Source of the DNA: Nectonema munidae
Lineage: Eukaryota; Nematomorpha; Nectonematoida; Nectonematidae
Direction of reading: 5' to 3'
NCBI GenBank assembly: GCA_030549495.1
Contig: JAUIRK010001034.1
Span: 1,364,001 to 1,428,000 of the forward strand
Length of the DNA stretch: 64,000 nucleotides
The notes under the pieces were generated by a model. That model made no database searches. It was not told where the DNA came from and worked only from the letters and a program-made list of their open reading frames with translations. A program made the position numbers and the translations under genes. Numbering within the stretch: the first letter of the stretch is position 1; every line of letters starts with the position of its first letter. Of the stretch, positions 33,107 through 44,600 are shown piece by piece.

Positions 33107-33432
33107 CGGAAATCTTAGGAAATCCAATTCTGATGCAGCTTTTCCAAGAGACACTAGGCTAAGTCCCAAAGAAATATACTTTAGGAGAGATGATGCAGAG
33201 AAATTGAAGGAAGAAAACGAAAAGATTACGATGAACAACTCAAAGTACGCTAACTTTTTAAGGGAACGCCTCGACATGCAGGAGAAGGGAAGGGCTAGCA
33301 GGGCTCACTACGCCAGCGTTTCTGTTTTGAATCCAAAGTCTCCTGTAACAAAGGAATCTCAGAATGCCGAATCCCAATCCGAAGATGAAGAAGGTGAAGA
33401 AAGTGATGATGCATGCATGGATCAATATTCAC
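33107..33432 (+). CDS. Unknown host exon with acidic tail
   Basis: An acceptor (AAATTATAG) precedes an open stretch of 326 nt. It starts GNLRKSNSDAAF, passes through LSPKEIYFRRDDAEKLKEEN and ANFLRERLDMQEKG, and ends in a Glu/Asp-rich SQSEDEEGEESDDAC segment. A donor (CAC/GTAAAA) lies at 33433. The other acceptor, CTTAG at 33114-33118, keeps the same frame. GC content and codon use stand out from the surroundings and resemble the ISCA1 exons, so I take it as a real host exon. I do not recognise the family. The basic-charged helix followed by an acidic tail suggests an intracellular, possibly coiled-coil region. No partner exon was found; the frame closes at 33455 if unspliced. Confidence 0.5.
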
Positions 33433-33857
33433 GTAAAATTTTTAAAAAATGTTAACACTAAAATGTGTGTAAAATGCTTTTTAGTGGAAATGACATATAT
33501 GAAAAGTTAATGCTCGTCTCTATCCAGGATTTACAGTCCACACATTCCACACCCTAAATATACGCTACAACATGCATTATATAACCTATTGTGGATAGAC
33601 TGTGTGGATAATATTTTACTACATGCCCTACCCATGTTTATCTAATTTTGGGAATATTAGTAATTCTTTCCATTTTGATTGACCGATCATCAGGCGATTT
33701 TATTGGACTATCCCTCATCGCCCTCACTGTCCTTCATTTATACTTCGTAGTGATAAAGCCGTCTTTTTTGCTGAAGAAGTTCTTTTATATTCTAACGCAA
33801 GTTCGGTAATTATAAGCTAGTCTCTATAAGTTTGTTAATTATAGTTTGATTATGAGT

Positions 33858-34037
33858 GGAGCAATAATAAAATGATGTTAAACACGACTTTATTGAAGTT
33901 AAAAAACTATAAAAAACAAAATATTGCTACATGTTCCTAGAAGGGCGCAACGACCGAAATATTTTGTCCTTCAATATTTTATATATAGTTTTCTAACTTC
34001 AATAAAGTCGTGCTTCACGTAATTTTATTATTACTCC
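33858..34037. mobile_element. 180-bp element with ~67-bp inverted ends
   Basis: The left arm starts GGAGCAATAATAAAATGATG and includes ACACGACTTTATTGAAGTTA. The right arm, on the other strand, starts GGAGTAATAATAAAATTACG and includes the same ACGACTTTATTGAAGTTA. The 45-bp centre (GAAGGGCGCAACGACCGAAA) is GC-rich. The flanks show no clear duplication. The centre resembles non-coding segments of some Penelope-like elements; I treat that as a hint only. Confidence 0.7.
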
Positions 34038-34860
34038 ATTCCTAATGAAGGCCAACCTAATGAAAGCTCCTATGAAAGTTTTGATTATTCCTAACCTAAT
34101 ACTTATAACTAATTATTATAATTAGAATTCATTATAACTAATGAAAATTCCTAATGAAAAATTTGATTATTATTATTATTATTATTATTTAAAACCTTTA
34201 GATAGTTTTTTGTGAGCTTTGTGTCCTAATAATTAACATCATTAGTATTTAATAATTAGAACTTCTTTATATTGAATATTTAATTATGTCTTTCAAAACG
34301 TATAGAGTTATACGTTTTGTAAAACGATCTTTATGCGAGCAAGATTCCAAGCGAGATTAAGGGGGAAAATGGGAAAAAATAACACACGTATAGAAGAAGC
34401 TTACATTTTTTTACGTGGAGCTAAAGAATGATTTTTATCAACGAACATAGTTTTAGTAGACGATAATATAATTAATGAAAATTTTCTTTTTGACATCTCC
34501 AATTGTATTTGGTAAAACCAAAATTTCATTCTAATCCACGAAGATGTTTTCACCGCTAGCACAAAATAGGCGGCAAAGTTAATATAATCGCTTTTCTAGT
34601 TTTATATTGCTAATTATTTGAAAATTACTTTTAAAGATGTGTGTGTGTATATATATATATATTCGTTTATATAATTTCCTAAAAATTAAACAAACTAATA
34701 TGTTTTAGCTCGTGTTAAAATAACATTTGAGAGTGAAATGTATTTATACTATTTTTTACATTTAAGAAAAGTATATATAGGATCATTTATAGGATGTGAA
34801 CTAAAGCTTAAGAAGTTTGACGCGGGACACAACCCCATCAGTATATACCAAAACCTTCAA
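34038..34860. other. No supported gene; (ATT)n at 34164-34190
   Basis: AT-rich sequence with a trinucleotide microsatellite and several imperfect repeats of TTCCTAATGAAA and TTATAACTAAT just after the preceding inverted-repeat element. Confidence 0.45.
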
Positions 34861-34869
34861 AGTATGAAG

Positions 34870-35632
34870 ACTTGAAACAATTTTTTGAACATTTTTATTT
34901 TTCAACATCAATATGAATATTATTCTTCAAGATCGCTATCTAAACATATACCAAATCAACTATTTAGTTTCCTAAATTTTTTTCTATAATTCTATCAACC
35001 ATATTGAAGGGTTTTTTAATTACTTCTATTCTATAAATAACTCTATTCACTCTTATAATACAAGATCCTGTGATAAGTTTCATTATTTTTACTACTCTCA
35101 TAAAAGTTTTCTAACAAAGTTGAAACTTAGATCCACAAATTATATTAATAAACATCTATATTCTCTAGATTTTTCAAGTTTGTATAAATTTAAAAAAAGC
35201 GTTCTATCTGTTCTTTATAATTCTGACTATGATTTTCGAATATAATTTTTTTGAGCTGTCGATACCTTAAATACCATATATATTCCCTAATGTTTTGTTG
35301 TTTAGTATTTTATGTATTATCTGGCTACTTGATGTGAATATATATATATTATATTAGCGTTAAATACTTTCGTATTTGTAATCATTATTTTTTATTATTA
35401 TTTATGATGTATTATGCACACAAACCAATTTGCAAAGTTGCGTTTCTGAAGATTCTTCATCTCGAAGGATTAATTTCCCTTTGGAGATCTTCAAAACAAG
35501 ACTCAAGAGTTGTGGAAATATGGAGAAGACCTTTTTTTTCGGCTGATTAAAACATATTTCACCATTGCTTTGTCCTTGTCTATTTGATTCTTTAAATAAA
35601 ATCTAACCTAATTTAATCTAATCTAATCCCTC
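34870..35632 (+). mobile_element. 5'-truncated LINE 3' end with (TAATC)n tail
   Basis: The + frame reads LKGFFNYFYSINNSIHSYNTRS and then KLKLRSTNYINKHLYSL, ending SDYDFRI-stop near 35245. IHSYNTRS followed by a basic, aromatic stretch is the C-terminal landmark of Jockey/CR1-group reverse transcriptases. About 350 bp of 3' UTR follow, then AAATAAAATCTAACC and (TAATC)n at 35606-35631. Only the 3' end was integrated or kept. Confidence 0.65.
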
Positions 35633-35639
35633 ATAAATT

Positions 35640-37500
35640 TTAGTCATAATAACACATTTTTGACCGTTTTTTATATGAGTCTATAATTTAATATATATAT
35701 AAAAAAAAGATGATAGCAAAATTAAAAAGATGAAAAAAAAGAAAAAATGTCATAGATGCATAAAAAACCACTTATTATTTAATGTAAAAAAAGATTGTAT
35801 ATTGGGAATTAACTTTGAACATATCAATATAGTAGTAACTTGTCAGAACATAAAAAGTGAAAAAGATGCGATTAAAGAGTAGAGTAGAAGTATGAAAAAT
35901 GGATTAAAAGTATTGAATAATAAGGAGAAGTCAAAGATGGAAAAAAATTTATATAAGTGCATGCAGCCAGGTAATTTTCCACATGGAACTTTTCTTCTTG
36001 AATGCACCTATGCTCAAGTATAATATAGACATTGTGTGCTTAAAATTAGATATTTCCTAATCGTTATCATTGCCTATTTAGATTACCAATTGTTAAACTA
36101 CAATTTCAAAAAAAAAGTGAGAACGATTCCAAACTTTAAATAAAACTTTTAATTTAATTATTTTCTGTTATTGATTTTAATTTTTAAAAGAAATAAAACT
36201 TATTAACAGTTTTATTTTTTTTAAACATTCTTATTTTTTGTTTATTTTTTATTTTTATTTATAAAAATTTTCCTTTCTCTCTGATATTAAAATTAATTTC
36301 AAGGCAACAGAAATGGTTCTCACAAGTTAATTTTTTGCCTTTGAACCCTCAGAACTCCAAATTTACACAAAATTTTTCACTGCAAAGTGTTTTGATAGAA
36401 AGAAAAGCTCGAGTTTTATAAGTATGTTAAGTTTTGTCTTAATAACTCTTGTAGTTTTTTAGTAATTGACGTTTCTTTTTGCAGCTTTTTGTGCAGCTTA
36501 TTTTAGACTAACTATATGTATTTTTGGTATAATTTAGGGTTTTTTTTGCAGTAGGTTTTAAATAGACCCCTCTAACTTCGTTAACTTTCATAAATTTAAA
36601 ATTTTTAGGAAAATTTTTTATTTGATATTGATGTTTTTTATATTAATAAAATCTTCAATTCTATTTATCACTATTTTAATTTTTTATTAATAATATAAAT
36701 ATCAACTTTTTCAAAATATGTGTTTAAAATATGGTAGATAATATTAATGAATTTTTATTTAATGTTTAGTTTAAATCTGTTGTTTTTTATAGACTAGTAT
36801 TTTATTCTTGTATTTTAAGTCAAACAGTTTGAAAAGAAAACCACTCGTTTTCATAAAATCAAATTTTTATGTTGATTATTAATGCGATAATATTTTTTCA
36901 TATTTTTCCTCTCGTTGTTTTTAAGTCCCTAGAAATGTTGAGTCTATTTGTCAGTTGTTTTTCTACTTTTGTTATATTTTATTCTACCATAAAAAGTGCA
37001 TACTAGTGGCTAAACGTTCTCTTGATAAATTTTTTGATATTAAAAACAAAAATATATATTTTTTATTCACCAGGTTATTTTCAGCGCTAAATTAAAATAA
37101 TGAAGAAAAAACTATTTTACCAAATAATTTTTGTTCTTACAAAGTAACCTTTTAATTTTGCAGTTAGATTTTATTATAATTCTTTTTAATTCAGAAAAAA
37201 GACAATTTTATTTATAGACTTCTTTTTAATCAATGTTAACTTTTTAACAACGTTCCTAAGTGCTGGAATTGTTTGCTTCATATAATAGAAGAGGATTTTG
37301 ATGTTTCAAGCGCAAAATTACTATCAAAAATAAAAAGAGACATGTTGAAATATTATTGTCCTTTTAATACTAGGAATTGTTATATTTGCAACAACTGCTA
37401 ATAAGCTTTATATACTAATATATATATTAGGAACTTGGCAAACCTCCAGAGTCATTATATGCAAACGGAGATTCTCTAAGATACTATGTATTTATTTGTA
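35640..37500. other. No supported gene
   Basis: Very AT-rich with long T- and A-runs and no convincing frame on either strand. Confidence 0.45.
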
Positions 37501-37504
37501 AAAA

Positions 37505-37671
37505 ATCGATTACTCACAACCTATACGGTTGAATGCGGGTAGACAACTTGAGTGTCATCTCCAACCTGTATACTACGATGATTCATCTCCAACCTGTACA
37601 CTACGATCGTTTCTATTCCATGTACAAATGACTAGGGAGACAATGTTCAACTTTCTGTTCACATTTTGCTC
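37505..37671 (+). repeat. Dispersed repeat with 28-bp units, locus C (truncated)
   Basis: The outer end (ACCTATACGGTTGAATGCGG) is followed by two units of CATCTCCAACCTGTATACTA and the body start GACTAGGGAGACAATGTTCA. It stops abruptly after CACATTTTGCT. It shares the outer end with locus B and the body with loci A and B. Confidence 0.8.
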
Positions 37672-38199
37672 TTAAAATTAAAAACTCTTCTTGATAGCAT
37701 TTTCATATTTTCTATTATTTTATTACTTAACTCTTTATTTAGAAGCACTAATATTTAATCATTTTCTCTTTTAGTCTCTCAAATATCTTTCCTCACAGAA
37801 TATGTAACAGTAAATTTTTGATCGTGGACAATTTTTTCTCCTTAATTCTTCGTACGATTGGTCTCAAAATTATCTCTCTTTTTTCAACGACCCCCACCTT
37901 CTATCATATGTAATCAAGAAAAATTAATTTTTTAAATCTATTTCTCAAAAAATTAACTTGTATAGACGGTCTTCCTTTGCTTTGAAAAGTAAGATTATTT
38001 TGTTAAGAAATCAAATAAAATGCTTATAAAAATGTCAAAAACGATCATTTTAAATTAGAAATTTCTAGAATGATAGTAAATCCTTGTGGATGAACTCATT
38101 CCTATCAAATTAAATTAATCTTCCATAACAATGCTGCACTGCCTAACTAAGAAGACAGAAATTTCCAATTATTTTAATAATTGCTAAAATAATGATACA

Positions 38200-38534
38200 A
38201 AAAATAAATTTTGCCTACACTATAATGAACCTGTCAAATCCTATTTTACTTTAAACGCTGTCAGTTGAGTATGGTGGGATATTTTGTAATTAACTCTAGT
38301 GCTTAATGTAGGTTCTGCTTTACCAGAGTGAGTGTGTTTGTCCAAAAAATGCGTCTTATCTTTTATTGAGTGTTAACTTTTTTAATGTTAAATTGCAAGT
38401 TCTCAATATACAATACCTAGATTTTGATCGGTAATGTGCGGTTGCCTATAAACCAGCATAGGTGGCTTATGTATAGTGGCACTTACATAAATTTATTTTA
38501 TTTTTTTAACAATTTAAAATGTTATAGCATCAAA
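38200..38534 (+). promoter_or_regulatory. Presumed 5' flank/5' UTR of ISCA1
   Basis: The exon 1 frame is open upstream to another ATG at 38424, which would add 37 residues. No clear TATA box or initiator is visible. I place the region here only because it precedes the first coding exon. Confidence 0.3.
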
Positions 38535-38606
38535 ATGGGATTTGGAATTCAAGTGGCAGCTAAGAAAGTTGTATCAAAGAGTTTTAATAAGACTGCTTTA
38601 ACGTTG
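38535..38606 (+). CDS. ISCA1 exon 1 (residues 1-24)
   Basis: Starts at ATG and encodes the basic presequence and ALTL. The donor is TTG/GTGATT, phase 0. Confidence 0.88.
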
Positions 38607-41600
38607 GTGATTATTATAAACTATATTTAAAATATAATAATTTTCTACAAGAACTATTTTTATTAGATTTTTCCTTTAAAATTAAATTTTTATTGTTTGC
38701 AAGTTTAAAATTTTTCTCTAATCTTTCTAAGAACTTTCATTGAAAATTCCAACAATTTTTGCAATCTAATTGTTTTAAATCTCATTATCAGATTATTTTG
38801 GTACCATTTTTTTTAACATATGTATTAGTTTTTTCATTGTTTTTATAAAATAATTAGACCTATAGTTTTTGGTTTCCTAATGACCAGAAAAATCTAATGA
38901 CAAGCACGTTGTAAACCACCAATCCTTTCCCTAATTGTTAACATTAGACAGTTCTATTCTTACAAATTTTTTCTGCCTCTTTAATTTATCTATCCCATTA
39001 TATCGTGATTTTTCTGAGTCCTTGCAGAACCTTTACTAGAGCCTCCTACCTTTTAGCGTCATAAATCTAATATATTTTTCATTAGGGACACGCACACTAC
39101 AAAGACTAAACGGTTATTTTTGAACGCATAACTTTTAGTAAAATTTTAAACATGGGAGACCTTTTGAGTTCAAATTTTGAAAATTTAAATACTGAAATTT
39201 ATTTGGAATAAACTTTATAACAATTAAAATGCGAAATAATATTTGTTTGCTAATATATCAAAAATGACCGTTATTATTTTTACATAAAAAGTCCTTTGAA
39301 AATATGTAATACTTGACATTTTTCTATTGTTTATTATATATAAGTGTGCATGTATGTGTATATTTGTGTTTCCATGAATAGAGAGACACATCACGTGAAA
39401 ATATGACATTTGATATAATATTGGAGATATATTTGAAAAGTGGATTTAGAAAATAAGATTGATTATAATATTGATTTTTGTTTTGTTTCACTTTATTATG
39501 GACACTTCCTCTAGCTGCGCATCTAATTCTGATGACAGAAAGTAACTGAAAAATATCAAGATATTTTCTTATAATTCTGATACTGATTCAGGTGATTACA
39601 CACAAGAACAAGCAAAAGTTTGTCGAAATTCTATATTTTCAAAATTAAATACCAGCTGTTGGTCTATAGGACATCAGTATTTATGTCAATTTTTGAAAAA
39701 TTCAATATGTAGATTACCTTATTTAATTTAATTTGCCCCAAGCATTACTATTATTTTCACATCAAATCTAATAAATTTATTTATCAACATAAACATGTGT
39801 GGACTAATTACAGCTTTCAGAAAAGGTTTTCGATTTCTATAGGAAAAGAATATCTATATGCTGATCTTTAGAATGGCCAATGTAAAATATGCTATGAGAT
39901 CTATAGAAAATCTCTTCTGACAGTAGCGTAAATCTTCAAAAGAAGAGCTTTACTAAAAAGTTATCAGTGCTAAGAAAAATATACAACAAATTAATAAAAA
40001 CTAAAATTACAAAGATGTTTTACTTTCAATGTCTTTTAATATTTTATGGTATTAGACCTCATATTGTAATGAGTACGCCGATGTAGAGGGAGTTTATTCA
40101 TCGGCTAAGTGGTACAGTGAGAGTGAAGGAGGATGTGCCACCGCTCAAAACTCAGTAGCGTAGGTAGGCGTTTGAACAAATGTGGCCGTAAATTGTTTTT
40201 CCATGGACACTCGAATACTCAAGTTTTTATCGTCAAAACCCTCTTTAGTTCAATTATAAGCAAAGAGTTTTGAAGCGGATTCAGATTAGGACTTGGGGTT
40301 ATTGATACAGTGACTATAAACATACTCACTAGCATTGACAAGCTAATCAATTTTATTTCAAAAATCATCAAAATTTTACAAAGGAAAAATGAAAAAGTTT
40401 AAAATTTTACAGGTCCTGTTATATTCTTATTTCTTTCTATTAAAATTTTTTTGAAATTCTTACTTTTTATGTTATAATATTGGAGTAAATAGATTTTTTG
40501 AAATTTACACGGTGCTCATTTTTGATATGTCCATAATTTCAATTACAATCTTTGAGTCAAAACACTTCAAGGTCGCTCGGACTCTATATGGCCAATCGAG
40601 GATCAAAGAATAGTTCGACTGATATGTGTATATTTAATAAAGCTAACCTCAGCAAGTAAAGCAATGCACAATATTTTATCACCTATTTAGTTAAAAATTC
40701 ATTATTGTGTCTTTTATCGAAAATTTTGAACGAAAACTATAATCACTTTTTTAAAAATAAGTTTTATTTTTTTAAAAAGATATAAATTAAAAAAAAAAAG
40801 AAATAATTTATTACGATAGAAAAAAGTTTTTCAAATATGTTTTATGATACATTTTTCTGTAGCTAGCAAAAAGTTTGAAATGTATCAGCAACCATTATTA
40901 TGCTATTTTATAAGTCTAAATCAACGTTTTTTGGATTAATTCAGGAATAAAAATTGTAGGGCGTGCACAGCTTCCATTTTACCCCATGCCTAGCACTAAG
41001 CCCCTGCATTTATGCATCTTTCCTGCCTACCAAAACGATTTATTGTTCTTTTTATTCTAGACTCAAGCAGCTTTGGACAAAATTAAAGAAATGCTTCATC
41101 AAAATGGAGAACACGTAATACTCAATAACTTTTTGTATCACACGAATTTTTTAGTCGCATACGCTCACGATAACTAAGTTTTGAGTATTGATAGGTATTA
41201 GGATTCTTCGAAAAAGGAAGCTTCCAGCACAAATCATAAGATTCAATGAGTTCGGTCAGAAGCAAAATATCTGACTCAGACTGGAAAACTTAATAAAGTC
41301 AATTTTTATTTCAATTAGTTTGAATTCGAGCATACTTTGAATGAAATAATGTCAAGTGCACCTTTAGCAATCAAATCTTTCATTTCATGGTTTTTGTTGA
41401 GTATCAAAGGCATCTCTTCTTTCTCGTCAATGTCAATAGGTAAAAAGAGTTTCAACTTAGGAAAAATGACTTTTTGATTTCTTGTTTTTCACCTTGGATT
41501 TTATCATCAGGTCTTCATCTTTCTTAAACGATTCAGAATCATGATGGTGTAAATTTAAGAGAATTATTTTTCTCTTTAGCATAGAATTCACTTTAACACT

Positions 41601-44600
41601 ACAAAGAGATTTTTTATCCTTCGTTAAAGTTGAGAATATGCTTTCATGACAAAAAATTTTAATTTTTAAATTGCAAGAATTACTTTTGTTTGATCATATT
41701 TTTGTGATTGTAAATATGTTAATTTCAAGATTAGTGTCATAAGATTCCCCCTCACTGTAAAACTCAAATTAATTCTGAACTTCTACATCTTTAATTTTGA
41801 TTTTTCACTACTTTACCTAAAATGATAGAACAAAAAGAACTATCAAAAAATTTCTTCAGTTATTTTTCAGAAAGTGGGTCTTTTAAACTTTTTTCATAAT
41901 ATTGACGAGGAGAGGGGGGTTTTTTAAACCTCCTCATCTTATTCACGATATAAAGCCTTTTTAGTATTTTAAAACCAAAAAATTAAAATTTCATTTCATT
42001 GCGAAGGTTCATTCGATAAAGTCTAAGGTTGTTTTATTGATATTTTTCATTAAATTCCTATGATTAATAAAAAACGTAAATTTTAAATTTTCAAAATCAA
42101 ATTGAAAAGAAGAAGAAGAAGAAGAATTTTATTTGAAATCGGGAAAAAAAAAATATTAGCGATGAATGAATATTGTTTGTAATAAAGAGCAACCATTAGG
42201 AATAAATAAATATTTATATAACAATTGCACCGAAGGCTAAAGCCGCTGTGTGATGTAAAGTTATATAACGTATATGAGGAAAATAAGGAGCGGAAAAAAA
42301 GAATAAATTAAACACATAAAAAAGGTTACAAAGACATCATTCTCAAGCACTCATTAATTAAAATATAATGAATCAATATAAAGAGGTGAAAGTAAGAATC
42401 GAAATTAAGCATGTAAAAAAAAAATGATAAGAATAAACCTAAATTAGCACAGAATAAAAATAAATGAAAAAAAGACAAATATAAGAAGGAAGACACGCAC
42501 GTTACTAAAAAAAAATTAAATTAAAGTTGATGGAAGTTTAGACAAACATAGCAGTTCACATTAGAACATGTATAATCATAATATTAAATAAAAAACTTTC
42601 TAAGAAAATATTTACAAGACTGAATATGGGTAAATTGTTGAAAATGAATACAAAGAAAGTGATTCCAGAACTTACAAGCCCTGAATCTTAGACAACCATG
42701 CGATTTATGGAAATTGTATCTCGGAACGAAAAGATGGTTACTATTCCTCAAAGAAAAATTTTCTCTATCGGAATTAAATCGAAACCAGGATGAAAATAAG
42801 GGAGGTAGATTATCGTTCAAAGCATGAAAAAGAAAAATTGCTAAACGAAGTTTATACAAATCATTAAATTTCAAAAGATTATTTTGGAAAAAAAGCATGT
42901 TAGTATGAGAAAGGTAAGCCTTGTTAAAAACTATTCTAAGAATTTTCTTTTGAGATAGATAAAAAGCATCATTAACAGCATGGCCCCAATTAATAACACT
43001 GTACAATAAATGAGGCAAAAATAACGCTTTATAGAGTAACAATTTGGTATTAATAGGAATGAGAGTTTTATATTGGCGAATAACGCCAGTAACAGAGTTC
43101 AACTTAGCTAAAACGTATTTACAATGAGCTTTCCAATTAAGTCTTCTATCAATTAAAATGCCAAGAAAATTATATTCATTTACAAACTCAAAACCAATGT
43201 TAGAGAGGTTGTAATTAAGCGATTGAGAAAAAGAGATTGCTTTGCATTTGTTGAGATTAATTTTAAAGCAGTTATATTCAAACCATTTACATAAAGCAGA
43301 GATATTATTACCTAAGTTAGGATCATCTAGGGAAACTAGTATGGAGATATCATCAGCATAAAGATACATGCTGGTAAACAAATTTATACGGAAGATATCA
43401 TTAATATAAATTAAAAAGAGAAGGGGACCCAAGATAGAGCCTTGTGGAACACCACAGAGAATTTTTAGCAAGCCTGAATAAGCATCATTAATAAAAGTAC
43501 ATTGAAATCTATTTGAAAAATAACTGGTAATTAGAGATATTGCAGTAGAAGAAAAGCCATATATTTTTAATTTTTCAGTGAGTATTGAATGCGATATTGA
43601 GTCAAAGGCTCTCGTTAAATCAATAAACAACGCAGCAACATTTGTACCATTATCGATACAACTATAAATATCATTGAGGAAAACTGAATGCAAAAGTTGG
43701 GTGGAATGACTATGTCGAAAACCAAATTGATTTGAATCTATAAGGTTATTAGAGAAAAAATAACTATATATCTGTTTATATAGAAGCTTTTCAAACACTT
43801 TGCCAATAGAAGGTATTAAAGATATTGGCCTATAGTTATTCACTAATAATCTATTACCTTTTTTAAAAATAGGTACAATTTTAGAAATTTTGAAGATATC
43901 AGGAAAAACGTTAAATTCCAGGCAGGCGTTAAAACCTATTAGAAGAACTCTGGAAATAAAAGGAAAGATAGATTTCAAAATATCGATTGAAATACCAAAA
44001 AAGTCCTTCGAATTATTACTTTTGAGTTCAAAAATAACATTAAAAATATCTTCAGCTGAAAATTTTGAAAAACTAAACGTACATTCAGTAGATCTTAAGT
44101 AAGTAAGAAAACTATTGGAAGAAACATCAGGTTCAGGAAGTGCAAAATGAGAATTAAAAGACTCAGCTATTAATTTATTGTTACTAACAATTTCATCACC
44201 AATTTTCAGAACAACAGAGTTGTTTATATTAGATTTAGAGAGCATGTTTAATTTACACCAAGTATCTTTCGTGGATTTACAATCAAAATAACTACGAAAA
44301 TATTCATTTTTCTTAAACTTAATTAATAGTTTGATTTTATTTCTGTAATAGAGAAACTTGTTTCTAATAGATGAATTACTTTTATCTTTAAGATAAAAAA
44401 TGTAAAGCTTATCCCTGCGTTTAATCAAATCAAGTATGTAAGAGGACATCCACGGTTTAGATGGAGTATTATACTTGTCTTTACGAAAAACAACTTTAGT
44501 ATTAATGGTAATCTCATATTGCAGAATATTTAATAATTCATAAAAAAGAAAATTAGGAGAGTCAAAATAGGGTTTCAACAAGTTAAAAAAGTCATAATTA

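Noticed and set aside
41280-41330. A further copy of the AAAGTCAATTTT-bearing hAT remnant
   Set aside because: Only about 20 bp resemble the element at 31342; too short to call.
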